DNA from: Pedobacter sp. SL55
Lineage (GTDB): Bacteria; Bacteroidota; Bacteroidia; Sphingobacteriales; Sphingobacteriaceae
NCBI RefSeq assembly: GCF_026625705.1
Contig: NZ_CP113059.1
Span: 4,092,001 to 4,156,000 of the forward strand
Direction: 5' to 3'
DNA length: 64,000 bases
Position numbers and translations under genes: made by a program. Shown here piece after piece: positions 26,600 to 35,190 of this stretch. Every line of letters begins with the position of its first letter. Positions within the stretch are counted from its first letter, which is position 1. The notes under the pieces are model-generated. The model made no database searches. It was given only the letters and a program-made list of their open reading frames with translations, and was not told the origin of the DNA.

Positions 26600-28083
26600 T
26601 TATTTTTGGTGCTTTATGATGTAATTGGCTACTACTTGTCCGGAAATAATGGAAGGCGGAACGCCTGGCCCTGGAACAGTAAGCTGACCTGCATAGTATA
26701 AATTATCTATTTTTTTATTTTTTATCGATGGCTTTAACACGGCCGTTTGCCCCAAGGTATTTGCCAACCCGTAAGCATTGCCTTTAAAAGCATTGTAATC
26801 CTTTACAAAATCGGTATAAGCATAAGTGGTTTTGCTAACAATGTTTTCTTTAAACCGCTCACCGCAAAAATCTTCTAACCGATCTATTATTTCATCAAAA
26901 TACTTAGCTCTTATCTCTTCTGTATCTTGTAAGCCAGGAGCTACAGGAATAAGCAAAAATAAATTTTCCATCCCTTCTGGAGCAACAGCAGCATCTGTTT
27001 TAGATGGGCAACATACGTAATATAAGGGGTTTTCTGGCCATTGCTGCGTTTCATAAATGGCTTTGGCATGCGTATCAAAATCTGTTTCGAAAAAAAGATT
27101 ATGATGCTGTAATTTAGGAATTTTTTTATTTACACCAATATAATATAACAAGCAAGAAGGTGCCATTACTCTTTTATCCCAGCTTTTTCAGAATAGTTTC
27201 TTAACGGTTTTGGCAACAAATGCTGATCGATATGATGATAATCTCCGGCGCCAATTACTACATCTGCTTCAATTTCTCCTTGAGCAGTAATTACTTTTTT
27301 TGCTTGCCCAGCCTGCACTTCAATTGATTGCACGGCGGTATTTGTTTTAAACGCTACGCCTTTTTCTACTGCCAAAAGGTGCATTGCTTGTGCCAATTTG
27401 CCGAAGCCACCCATTGGATACCAAGTACCTAGCTTAATATCCGCATAATTCATCATGCTATATAAAGCCGGAATATTTTTAGGTACCGCACCCAGAAACA
27501 ATACTGGAAATTCTAAAAGTTGCAACAGCTTTGGAGATTTAAAATAACGGCGAACGTGCTTAGCGAACGATTGTAGCAAATCTAACTTTGTAGCGGCCTT
27601 AATTACTTTAACGTCCATAAATTCGGAAATGCTTAAACCCGGCTTATGCACAAATTCATTAATTCCAACGTTATATTTATATTCGGCTTCTGCCAAAAAC
27701 TGATCTAATTGAACAGAACTTCCCTCCTCAATTTCTTCAAACGCATTTTTTAATGCCTGATAGCTTGCCGGCACAGCAAGCACGTCATCTTTTCCGTAAA
27801 TAACCTGATAAGATGGATCTAAACGTTTAAGCTCGAAATAATCTGTGGTAGATTTGGCAAATTGATTAAAGAATTTCTCCATCACTTCTGGCATCCAGTA
27901 CCAACTAGGCCCCATATCAAATGTAAAACCATCTTTCTCGAACACTCGTGCTCTTCCGCCTATTTCTTTGTTTTTTTCTACTACAGTTACACTGTAACCT
28001 TTGTCTGCCAAAGTAATAGCCGCACTTAATCCGGCAAAGCCGGCGCCGATAACTACTATACGAGGAGGAACTTTATGCATCAT
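26600..28083 (-). pseudogene. crtI: Phytoene desaturase, interrupted by a frameshift
   Basis: The first part (27166-28083) starts with the FAD-binding VVIGAGFAGLSAAI and contains GGRARVFEKDGFTFDMGPSWY. It runs off frame at NYSEK and stops. The second part (26600-27166) continues with MAPSCLLYYIGVNKKI and ends with YYAGQLTVPGPGVPPSIISG, the C-terminal desaturase signature. One extra base in the run of five T at 27184-27188 (A on the coding strand) would join them as EKSWDKRVMAPS. The start at 28083 (MMHKV) is chosen because the more upstream ATG at 28104 lies inside the -7 box. Since all other operon genes are intact, a sequencing error is quite possible. Confidence 0.9.
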
Positions 28084-28097
28084 TTTTGTGTATACAA

Positions 28098-28147
28098 CAA
28101 ACATACATCTATTTTGTTTAACTTTAATTAAAAAAAAATAAACAAAA
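28098..28147 (-). promoter_or_regulatory. crtI promoter with candidate CarH operator
   Basis: On the minus strand the -7 box TATGTTTG occupies 28105-28098. Seven bases upstream begins an inverted repeat, TTTTGTTTA (28112-28120) and TAAACAAAA (28139-28147), spaced by 18 bases. It therefore covers the region between -7 and -33. The same repeat precedes the regulator gene at 29106-29142. Confidence 0.65.
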
Positions 28148-28210
28148 AAAATGTTACAAATCGCTATACAAGCAAAACGATTTACTCACACAATATACAG
28201 ATTAATATCG

Positions 28211-29092
28211 TTAAAACTCGGCTGCTAAATCTCTAAGCGTCTCAAATATTTTAAAATGCGAAGGAAAAGTTGCTTCTGACTCGTAAATACCTGCACTAGC
28301 TATAAAAACTTTTTTTGTAGATGGAACCACAATTAGCTTATTAACAAAAGCGGTAATATCTCCTAACGAGATGGAGTTAAACACACTGGTTATTAAAATA
28401 TCAGGATCGCTAATTTGCAAAATCCTTGATAGATCGTTCAAAGGTACGGCCTGTCCAAGGTAAATGGTTCGGTAACCTTTGTTTTTCAACAGATAATTAA
28501 GAAATAGCATTCCCAATTCATGGAGTTCGGTTTCGGGCAAAAACATTAACACTTTTTTTGCTTTTGCATCCATTATAGTGGCGGTGTTGTCTATAGCGGC
28601 AATTAGCTTTTGCCTAACCATGTTACTAATAAAATGCTCTTGTGCCGGATTGATGGAATCTATTTGCCACATGATGCCTATGCGGCTAAAGAAAGGAAAA
28701 ATAATGCGATTGATGGTATCTTCGAAGCCTAAACGTGCCACGGCTTTATAAAACGCCTGATGAAATAAAGCCTCATCCAAATCAATCATACTTAACATCA
28801 GGCCATCAAAAAGGTCTTCATCGCCAGTTTTAACAAAACTTAAGTCTTTAACCTTTTCTATAATTTCGCTGGCATTCATTTTGGCAATGTGCGAAATTTT
28901 AATTCCGCTTCGATTAAGCACATTTACATTGAGCAGTAATTTAAGATGCTCGTTACCATAATAACGTATGTTAGTTTGAGTTCGCAAAGGGGTAATGATT
29001 TGATATCGCTTTTCCCACATACGCAATGTAGCCGCCCTAATTCCAGTTAGAACTTCTAGTTCTTTTATTGAATACTTAGCGATTATTCCCAT
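28211..29092 (-). CDS. CarH-like MerR regulator with B12-binding domain
   Basis: The 293-residue protein has an N-terminal MerR domain (YSIKELEVLTGIRAATLRMWEKRYQ) and a C-terminal cobalamin-binding domain. It keeps the W-x9-EH motif (W at MWQIDS, EH at QEHFI) and the E-x-H-x-x-G motif (ETELHELG) that in CarH/CarA proteins bind adenosylcobalamin. CarH represses carotenoid genes in the dark and is released by light through B12 photolysis; that mechanism is known for the family and inferred here. It lies just upstream of crtI on the same strand, with a matching inverted repeat at both promoters, so it probably represses itself and the crt operon. Confidence 0.9.
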   Translation of the reverse strand: MGIIAKYSIKELEVLTGIRAATLRMWEKRYQIITPLRTQTNIRYYGNEHLKLLLNVNVLNRSGIKISHIAKMNASEIIEKVKDLSFVKTGDEDLFDGLMLSMIDLDEALFHQAFYKAVARLGFEDTINRIIFPFFSRIGIMWQIDSINPAQEHFISNMVRQKLIAAIDNTATIMDAKAKKVLMFLPETELHELGMLFLNYLLKNKGYRTIYLGQAVPLNDLSRILQISDPDILITSVFNSISLGDITAFVNKLIVVPSTKKVFIASAGIYESEATFPSHFKIFETLRDLAAEF

Positions 29093-29105
29093 GATACCAA
29101 AAGCA

Positions 29106-29142
29106 TTTTGTTTAAGCTATTACAATACAAATTTAAACAAAA
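29106..29142 (-). promoter_or_regulatory. Candidate CarH operator at its own promoter
   Basis: TTTTGTTTA (29106-29114) and TAAACAAAA (29134-29142) are separated by 19 bases. On the minus strand a -7 box TAAATTTG (29135-29128) lies inside the repeat. The half-sites are identical to those upstream of crtI. Confidence 0.65.
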
Positions 29143-29212
29143 ATTGTTTTCTCCAGAATAACAAAAGCTTCTAAAAAACTAAACGAGTTAAAAATATATA
29201 CACTGATAATCT

Positions 29213-29220
29213 TACTTTTG
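29213..29220 (+). promoter_or_regulatory. -7 element directly before the WD40 gene
   Basis: TACTTTTG matches TAnnTTTG and ends 4 bases before the ATG at 29225, so transcription could start at or next to the start codon. Confidence 0.45.
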
Positions 29221-29224
29221 TTTC

Positions 29225-30124
29225 ATGCTAAGACACCTACACACCTTTACAGGGCATCAAAATCCCATTTATGCACTGGTAAAATCTGATAAAGAGGGTA
29301 TTTTTTTTACAGCTGGCAACGACAAAGGTGTGGTAGAATGGTCTTTGAAGAAAATGGCATTTGTGATGGTAAAACTACCTGTGCAAAGCTCTGTTTACTA
29401 TTTGCATAATTACAACAATCAGTTGTTTATAGGAGAGAGAAGTGGTGCTTTCTCTGTTTTCGATTTTGAAAAACAAGAAGTTGTCGCCAGAATTAATGCA
29501 CATCCAAAACCTATTTTTGGAATGGCAACTATTGCAACCAAAAAGGAATTACTTACCAGTAGCGAAGATGGGACGGTTGCCATTTGGTCGCTAAATGATT
29601 TTTCGGAAATTTATCGTTTGCCAATTTCTAATGAGACAGTACGGTGTATCGCTGTATCACCAGATGAAAAGGAAGTTGCTTTTGGCTGTAAAGATGGCAC
29701 TATACATATTTACCATGCTCAAGATTACAGCTTAAAGCATGTGTTAAAAGAGCATACGATGGCCATTACATCGATAGCTTATCATCCTTTTGGAAAATAT
29801 TTGATTTCTGGAAGCAGAGATGCACAATTAAAAATTTGGGATTTACCAACTTATGAACTGAGCAAAAGTATTCCTGCCCACATGTTCGGCATTTACGATA
29901 TCGCTTTTCATCTTACGCTACCTTATTTTGCAACGGCAAGCCAAGATAAAAGCATTAAGCTTTGGGATGCCGAAAACTTTAAGCTTTATAAGATCATTAG
30001 TATTGAAAAAATGGGCTTCGGGCACAGTCATTCGATCAACAAACTAACTTGGAGCCACGATGGCAGCAAATTACTATCTACTGGCGATGATAAAAAAGTG
30101 ATGGTTTGGGAGTTAGAAAGTTAG
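29225..30124 (+). CDS. WD40 repeat protein
   Basis: The 299-residue protein is built of about seven WD40 blades, for example LHTFTGHQNPIYALV, HTMAITSIAYHPFGKYLISG with LKIWDLPTYEL, and SINKLTWSHDGSKLLSTG with VMVWELES at the end. It has no signal peptide and no added catalytic domain, so it is a single cytosolic beta-propeller, likely a protein-binding scaffold. It is divergent from the CarH-like regulator, sharing about 130 bases of promoter region, so its promoter could also be affected by that regulator. No partner is evident. Confidence 0.9.
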   Translation: MLRHLHTFTGHQNPIYALVKSDKEGIFFTAGNDKGVVEWSLKKMAFVMVKLPVQSSVYYLHNYNNQLFIGERSGAFSVFDFEKQEVVARINAHPKPIFGMATIATKKELLTSSEDGTVAIWSLNDFSEIYRLPISNETVRCIAVSPDEKEVAFGCKDGTIHIYHAQDYSLKHVLKEHTMAITSIAYHPFGKYLISGSRDAQLKIWDLPTYELSKSIPAHMFGIYDIAFHLTLPYFATASQDKSIKLWDAENFKLYKIISIEKMGFGHSHSINKLTWSHDGSKLLSTGDDKKVMVWELES

Positions 30125-30130
30125 GAACCA

Positions 30131-30240
30131 GGTATCAGTGGTCAGGTATCAGGCAATAGTTTCAGTTGGGGATTTTTAGTTGGAACAATGAACCAACCAA
30201 CCAACCAACCAACCAACCAACCAACCAACCAACCAACCAA
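30131..30240. repeat. Dispersed 22-mer plus AACC tandem tract
   Basis: 30131-30152 is a 22-base word with two copies of GGTATCAG; the same 22 bases occur inverted at 53442-53463. At 30191-30240 the tetramer AACC is repeated about 12 times, followed by AATGACC/AATGAACC words. This is intergenic, ahead of the DUF3820 gene; no coding frame is affected. Confidence 0.75.
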
Positions 30241-30280
30241 TGACCAATGAACCAATGAACTAATTCATTACCTTTAAAAA

Positions 30281-30490
30281 ATGAACCCAGAATTACTTAA
30301 AGAGCTTGTTGCAATGAGAATGCCTTATGGCAAATATAAAGGTTGGGTTTTGTGCGATATCCCAGAGCATTATCTAGTTTGGTACCAAAGCAAAGGTTTT
30401 CCGGCTGGGAAATTGGGAATGTTGTTAGCTACACTTTATGAAATTAAGCTAAATGGGCTGGAATATTTGTTGCAGCCGTTGAAAAGGTAA
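30281..30490 (+). CDS. DUF3820 family protein
   Basis: The 69-residue protein has the DUF3820 core: RMPYGKYKGWVLCDIPEHYL and WYQSKGFPAGKLG. This fold is linked by distant similarity to nuclease-associated proteins such as the exonuclease X C-terminal region, but no activity is known for the short form. It is complete and monocistronic. The tetranucleotide tract upstream lies about 40 bases before its start and might affect expression. Confidence 0.8.
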   Translation: MNPELLKELVAMRMPYGKYKGWVLCDIPEHYLVWYQSKGFPAGKLGMLLATLYEIKLNGLEYLLQPLKR

Positions 30491-30493
30491 GCC

Positions 30494-30558
30494 ACTTGTC
30501 AGGCTGAGCTTGCCGAAGCCTTTTGTAAGAACATTTCGACAAGCTCAATGTGACAAGT
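30494..30558. repeat. REP-like inverted repeat (GAGCTTG-CGAA type)
   Basis: ACTTGTCA...TGAGCTTGCCGAA at the left and TTCGACAAGCTCA...TGACAAGT at the right form a nearly perfect hairpin between the converging DUF3820 and TonB receptor genes. The word TGAGCTTGTCGAA is a frequent intergenic palindrome in Bacteroidota and may also act as a terminator. Confidence 0.7.
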
Positions 30559-30563
30559 TAATA

Positions 30564-32978
30564 CTAGAATTTAAAGTTTAAGCTTAACAAGAAGTTACGT
30601 GTAGCTTGTGGATAGAAATATTCGTATCTACCAAAATCTCCATTAGATAGGTAAGCACCAGCACCACCATTGGCCGCATAACGTACATCAAAAATGTTAT
30701 TCACTAAGAAGTTTAATCCAATATTTTTAATGCCTAATGCTTTTACATTATAAGTCAAACGCAAATCATTAATAAAAAAAGCATCTAAAACTCTTTCTTT
30801 TGATGACGTATTATCTAAATTTTGCTTACCTACATATTTACTTACCAAAGCAATCCCAGCGTTTTTATAAGTGTATGCAAACTCATTTGAACCTATAAAA
30901 CGTGGCGAATAAGCAATATTGGTATTGCTATAATCGAAAGTCAACAATTCGCCAATTCTGGTATCATCATAAACATATTCGGTAAAGTTCTTGATCTTAC
31001 TTTGGCTTAAAGTTGCTGTTGCTGTCCACGAAAAATTCTTAACAATTTGCCAACGAGCATCTAACTCTAAACCAATACGGTAACTATCTGGCACATTCTG
31101 ACGGGTTTGCCCACCTACTTCATTTAATTTGCCCGTATTAATCAATTGATTCTTGTAAATCATAGCGAAACCATTGGCACCAATATTAAAATTACCTTGT
31201 TGTGTGCGGTACCCGAACTCAATGTCTGTTAAGTTTTCGTGTTTAGGTCGCGTTCCTGTATTGGAGTCTGTAAAATCTCTTCTATTCGGCTCTTTGTTGC
31301 CTACAGCAACAGAAGCATAAACATTGCTTCGGTCTGTTAAGCTATAAGTTAAACCAAACTTAGGATTGAAAAATTCTAGACGGGCATTTTGTTGCGCAAA
31401 ATTAACCGCATCTAATCTGCCATAGAAAGAATAGAATACATTACGATACTGCAGATCTGCATAGAGATTTAATTTATCTAATTGATAGTTAACCCTTCCG
31501 AAAATATTGAAATCACTCTTAAAAGCATCATTATCGTTATACCTATGACGTATGCCAGATGCATTGCCGGCCAAATCGTAAACATTATAGTTGGCAAACT
31601 GTGCCCAAACCACTTCGTCGAAATGTCTTCCTTCGTAACGATTGTAAGCGCCTCCTAAAGTGAAATTTAAATTATTTGATGGTGTATAGGCTAACGAATA
31701 GGTTGTTCCGTAAAAATCATTATCTAACCATAACCTGCGTACTAAATCAGAAGTATTATAAAATGTTACAATATTATCGGTAATTGGATCTCTAACCACA
31801 ACTGGCAAAATTTTATATTCCGATAAGTTTTGGGCTGTCTTAAATTCTTCGTAATAACCTCTGCCATAAGTGTAGTGCAAAGCGGCATTAGCCACCAATT
31901 GCTTACTTAAGTTGCGGGTATAAAATAACTGATAGTGATCTTGCTGATAGTTATCCGTTTGGTTTTCATAAGTAAAATCGTTGTGTCTACGATTCGTTTG
32001 CAGCATTTCTCTATCAATACCATTCCATGCTTGGTAAGTTTTTTCAGTACCGCTAAATACATTTACACGCAAAATATCATTTTTACCATAATAGGCACCC
32101 GTTACAAAAAACGATTTCAAATCTGAAGATGCCCTATCTACGTAACCATCAGATTTAATACGAGATAAACGAGCATCAAAACTAAATTTATTGTTGATTA
32201 AACCTGTACCCGCACTTACCGTGTTTCTCCACGTTTCGAAAGAGCCATAAGTATTGTTCAACTCGGCATAGGCCGAATCTCTTCTGGTAGTAGTCTGGAT
32301 ATTTAAACTAGCACCAAAAGCACCAGCGCCATTGGTAGATGTGCCTACACCACGCTGAATTTGAATGTTATCTACCGAAGAAGCTAAATCTGGTAAGTTA
32401 ATAAAGAAACTGCCCTGACTTTCGGCATCATTCAACGGAATACCATTTAGCGTTACGTTGATACGTGTAGCATCGCTACCTCTAATGCGTATACCGGTGT
32501 AACCTATACCAGCTCCAGCATCAGAAGTCACTACTACCGATGGTGTTTGGTTAAGCAAATAAGGTAAATCTTGCCCTTGGTTGGTTTTCTCTAAATCGGC
32601 CTTGCTTAAATTCTTGTAGGTAAACGCTGCATTTTTAGCTACTCTGGTTGCACTTACTACTACCTCATCGGCAACAAAAGACAGTTGTTGCAAAGTAAAA
32701 TCTGCTGTAGTGTTGGCAGCAACCGTTACACTCTTCTCTTGTGTAGCATAACCTAAATAGCTTACTACTAAGGTGTAACTTCCCGCTGGCAAATTACTAA
32801 ACTCGTAAACGCCATTAGCGTTAGTACCCGCAGTAAAGTTTTTGTTTTTTAATTTCACACCAGCGCCAGAAAGCGCTTTACCTTCGGTTCCGGAAACTTT
32901 TCCCGAAATTTTGAACTGTGCCAACGCCACAAGCGGACACAGCAGTGCAGCCAAAACTGCAAATCTTAATTTTTTCAA
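30564..32978 (-). CDS. TonB-dependent receptor, probably for thiamine
   Basis: The 804-residue protein has a signal peptide (FAVLAALLCPLVALAQ), a carboxypeptidase-regulatory-like domain (KISGKVSGTEGKALSGAGV, residues about 22-100), a plug (DLPYLLNQTPSVVVTSDAG, IRIRGSDATRINVTLNGIPL, about 135-230) and a 22-strand-type barrel ending in NFLLSLNFKF. It is a normal receptor, not SusC-like in length. The leader contains a TPP riboswitch, so import of thiamine or a precursor is the best guess; in Bacteroidota such riboswitch-linked receptors are known. No thiamine biosynthesis gene follows. Confidence 0.88.
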   Translation of the reverse strand: MKKLRFAVLAALLCPLVALAQFKISGKVSGTEGKALSGAGVKLKNKNFTAGTNANGVYEFSNLPAGSYTLVVSYLGYATQEKSVTVAANTTADFTLQQLSFVADEVVVSATRVAKNAAFTYKNLSKADLEKTNQGQDLPYLLNQTPSVVVTSDAGAGIGYTGIRIRGSDATRINVTLNGIPLNDAESQGSFFINLPDLASSVDNIQIQRGVGTSTNGAGAFGASLNIQTTTRRDSAYAELNNTYGSFETWRNTVSAGTGLINNKFSFDARLSRIKSDGYVDRASSDLKSFFVTGAYYGKNDILRVNVFSGTEKTYQAWNGIDREMLQTNRRHNDFTYENQTDNYQQDHYQLFYTRNLSKQLVANAALHYTYGRGYYEEFKTAQNLSEYKILPVVVRDPITDNIVTFYNTSDLVRRLWLDNDFYGTTYSLAYTPSNNLNFTLGGAYNRYEGRHFDEVVWAQFANYNVYDLAGNASGIRHRYNDNDAFKSDFNIFGRVNYQLDKLNLYADLQYRNVFYSFYGRLDAVNFAQQNARLEFFNPKFGLTYSLTDRSNVYASVAVGNKEPNRRDFTDSNTGTRPKHENLTDIEFGYRTQQGNFNIGANGFAMIYKNQLINTGKLNEVGGQTRQNVPDSYRIGLELDARWQIVKNFSWTATATLSQSKIKNFTEYVYDDTRIGELLTFDYSNTNIAYSPRFIGSNEFAYTYKNAGIALVSKYVGKQNLDNTSSKERVLDAFFINDLRLTYNVKALGIKNIGLNFLVNNIFDVRYAANGGAGAYLSNGDFGRYEYFYPQATRNFLLSLNFKF

Positions 32979-33049
32979 CTTATTGTTGTTTTTTAGTTAA
33001 ACCCATCGGTTGTAGGGGTTACGCCCGACATTAGTTAAACTTCATAAAC

Positions 33050-33230
33050 CATCCCTACGCCAGCATTACCTGGATCAGGTGCATTTGAGGTTTTAAGTTC
33101 TACGTTTTAAGTTTTTAAGTTCTACGTCTTCAGACTTACTACTTATCACTTACTACTTATTACTCTACATCTCAAAATGGGTATGATCTCAGCCTTTATT
33201 TGTGTTTCTTACAAAACAAGGCACCCCTTA
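33050..33230 (-). promoter_or_regulatory. TPP riboswitch (THI element) with expanded P2-P4 junction
   Basis: On the minus strand the conserved parts appear in order: GGGGTGCC (33228-33219 area), P3 closing GGC, CTGAGA (33192-33187), ATACCC (33184-33179), ACCTGATC (33080-33073), GGTAATGC and GCGTAGGGA (to about 33052). These are the TPP-binding signatures. Between ATACCC and ACCTGATC there are 98 bases instead of a few. A six-base stem (TTTGAG with CTCAAA) closes this insert, which contains direct repeats. Downstream, CCCTAC (33017-33012) could pair with GTAGGG of the riboswitch 3' end, a possible switch toward an off state. Confidence 0.85.
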
Positions 33231-33588
33231 TTGATGCTGCAAAGGTATTATTCTTTTTCGAAAAGCAAAACTTGATTTATTTTTTATTATTAAACGTTAG
33301 TTCTATTCATTTTCAGTAAAATTTTAGTAGAAAAGCAAAACCTGTGTTTCTTTTTTATCGAAAGCCCTGCTTTTCATTACAATTCCTCGCCTCGCAAGCT
33401 CGGCTGTGGGCTTTTCATTACAATCAGGTTTAAAAAACAAAAAACATCTCATAAAACTTCGCAAGCTTAGCATCATTCTTTATTTGTTTGCCGTAAAAAT
33501 TAAATACAAAGTTTTAGAAGCAATAGCCAAGCAACGCAAAGAGAGAGTTGCAAATAATCCCTATATTTAAACAAGCAACCTTAAAAAA
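33231..33588. other. Intergenic promoter region between divergent genes
   Basis: About 360 bases between the TPP riboswitch and the DinB-like gene. It includes a short repeated word (AAGCAAAACTTGATTT and AAGCAAAACCTGTG; CTTTTCATTACAAT twice). I see no gene. Confidence 0.4.
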
Positions 33589-34164
33589 ATGACCAACAAT
33601 TACCTCGAAAGCGTTAAAAAGCAATTCCAGTATTACAAAATGCTCGGCGATAAAACTTTCGCTCAGCTAACTGAAGAAACTTTGTTTTGGCAATACAATG
33701 AAGATAGCAACAGCATTGCTATGATTGTAAACCATCTTCACGGTAATATGCTTTCTCGATTTACAGCGTTTCTCACTACCGACGGCGAAAAACAATGGCG
33801 AAATAGAGATCTAGAATTTGAGCACCAGACGGTCAGTAAAACCGAGATTTTAAGAAAATGGGAAGAAGGTTGGGCTTGCCTTTTCAATGCAATTGCCCCG
33901 TTAAACGAAGCTGATTTAGATAAAATCGTTTATATACGCAACCAAGGCCACACGGTAACAGAAGCTATTAACAGGCAATTGGCACACTACCCCTACCATA
34001 TCGGTCAAATGGTAATGCTGGGCAAAATGTTGGCTAGCCAAGGTTGGCAATCGTTATCTATTCCAAAAGGAAAATCTGAAGCATATAATGCAGAAAAATT
34101 TGCCGAGCAACCCCAAAAAGCTCACTTCACAGATGAATTTATAAACAAACCAAATGAAAACTGA
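33589..34164 (+). CDS. DUF1572/DinB-like protein
   Basis: The 191-residue protein is a four-helix-bundle DinB-superfamily member. The putative metal-binding histidines are in IVNHLHGNMLSRF (about residue 48) and QLAHYPYHIGQMVMLGK (about residue 139), as expected. Related proteins include thiol-transferases such as BstA, but this one cannot be assigned a substrate. It overlaps the following DUF1801 gene by 11 bases, so the two are cotranscribed. Confidence 0.85.
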   Translation: MTNNYLESVKKQFQYYKMLGDKTFAQLTEETLFWQYNEDSNSIAMIVNHLHGNMLSRFTAFLTTDGEKQWRNRDLEFEHQTVSKTEILRKWEEGWACLFNAIAPLNEADLDKIVYIRNQGHTVTEAINRQLAHYPYHIGQMVMLGKMLASQGWQSLSIPKGKSEAYNAEKFAEQPQKAHFTDEFINKPNEN

Positions 34165-34543
34165 GATACAGGATTACAACAACAAGCAGTTAGCTGAAGA
34201 CAAAGCTATTTGCGATTTACTAGCACTAACCATTGATGTTGAACTGAGCGAAGCAGAAAATAAAATTTGGCATGCGCATCCGGTTTGGTTTTTAGATGGC
34301 AACCCAGTTGTTGGTTATAGCAAGTTGAAAGACAGCGTTCGTTTACTGTTCTGGAGCGGGCAATCTTTTGAGGAAGAAGCCTTGCAAAACGAAGGTAAGT
34401 TTAAAGCTGCCGAAGCTCGTTATACCGCTGTTGAGCAGGTAAACATAGCAGACTTAAAGCGTTGGTTAGCAAAAGCGAAGGACATTCAATGGGATTATAA
34501 AAACATTGTTAAACGAAAAGGAAGATTAGAAAGGTTAAAGTAA
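34154..34543 (+). CDS. DUF1801 (YdhG-like) protein
   Basis: The 129-residue protein has features of the DUF1801/YdhG fold: IWHAHPVWFLDGNPVVGYSK, VRLLFWSGQSFEEEAL, and a final basic segment after YKNIVKRKGRLE. The group is related to the frataxin-like Bacillus Fra (YdhG), but a function in iron handling is unproven here. It is translationally coupled to the DinB-like gene. Confidence 0.8.
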   Translation: MKTEIQDYNNKQLAEDKAICDLLALTIDVELSEAENKIWHAHPVWFLDGNPVVGYSKLKDSVRLLFWSGQSFEEEALQNEGKFKAAEARYTAVEQVNIADLKRWLAKAKDIQWDYKNIVKRKGRLERLK

Positions 34544-34593
34544 TTGTAGTGATTAACTTCTGCCTAATTTACTACGTTTTCAAGTTAATATCC

Positions 34594-34626
34594 CAAAAAA
34601 GTCTCTCGCAAATGCAAAGAGACTTT
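34594..34626 (-). terminator. Terminator of the 34642-35190 lipoprotein gene
   Basis: AAAGTCTCT (34598-34606) pairs perfectly with AGAGACTTT (34618-34626). Read on the minus strand the stem is followed by a T6 run. It lies 16 bases past the lipoprotein stop. Confidence 0.8.
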
Positions 34627-34641
34627 ACCAGTATCATTAAT

Positions 34642-35190
34642 CTATTTCGTTGCTATTGGATTAGCTTTCACTACCGAGAAAACATATTTCCCTAAGTCGT
34701 ATCCCTTAAAATCAGCTACATGGATTAACTTAACATCTTTGCGACTACCTTGTCTGTACATCATCGCATCTAAGGTATATTTGCCATCTACTTTTACTTG
34801 CTGCGCTATATCTGCCGGCATTATACCGTCAATAGTTACTTGGATGTAATTTAAAATAGAACCCGAGGGGCGAGTGTTATCATTATATCCAGCGAAAGTA
34901 CCTAATTTAACATCTTGGCCACTTATGGTAGTATCTCTGATTGATTTCAATTGTAAAGGCATATCTTTTAAGAAATTTTGCTCATTACTCCAACGTTTTA
35001 CCTCATGCTGAAACTTGTCGGTTATTTCTTCATTGGTATTGTCGCCGTTAGTCCACTCTGGGTGTTGGGCAACAAATTCAGATACTTTTTGCTCTATAAA
35101 AATGTTTGATGCGGTAGTTGCTTTTTGGGATTCGCTATTGGTGCATGATAAAGCTGCTGCAGCTACAAAAAACAGGAAAATTCTTTTCAT
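34642..35190 (-). CDS. Unknown lipoprotein
   Basis: The chosen start at 35190 (MKRIFLFFVAAAALSC) gives a 182-residue lipoprotein with lipobox AALSC; the longer frame to 35226 disrupts the signal. The body has EQKVSEFVAQHPEWTNGDNTNEEI and a beta-rich C-terminal half with VKLGTFAGYNDN and DLGKYVFSVV. I do not recognise the family. It is monocistronic with its own terminator. Confidence 0.75.
   Translation of the reverse strand: MKRIFLFFVAAAALSCTNSESQKATTASNIFIEQKVSEFVAQHPEWTNGDNTNEEITDKFQHEVKRWSNEQNFLKDMPLQLKSIRDTTISGQDVKLGTFAGYNDNTRPSGSILNYIQVTIDGIMPADIAQQVKVDGKYTLDAMMYRQGSRKDVKLIHVADFKGYDLGKYVFSVVKANPIATK

Noticed and set aside
30191..30240. CRISPR-like or phase-variable tract
   Set aside because: It is a simple AACC tetramer repeat without spacers, and it lies outside any coding frame.
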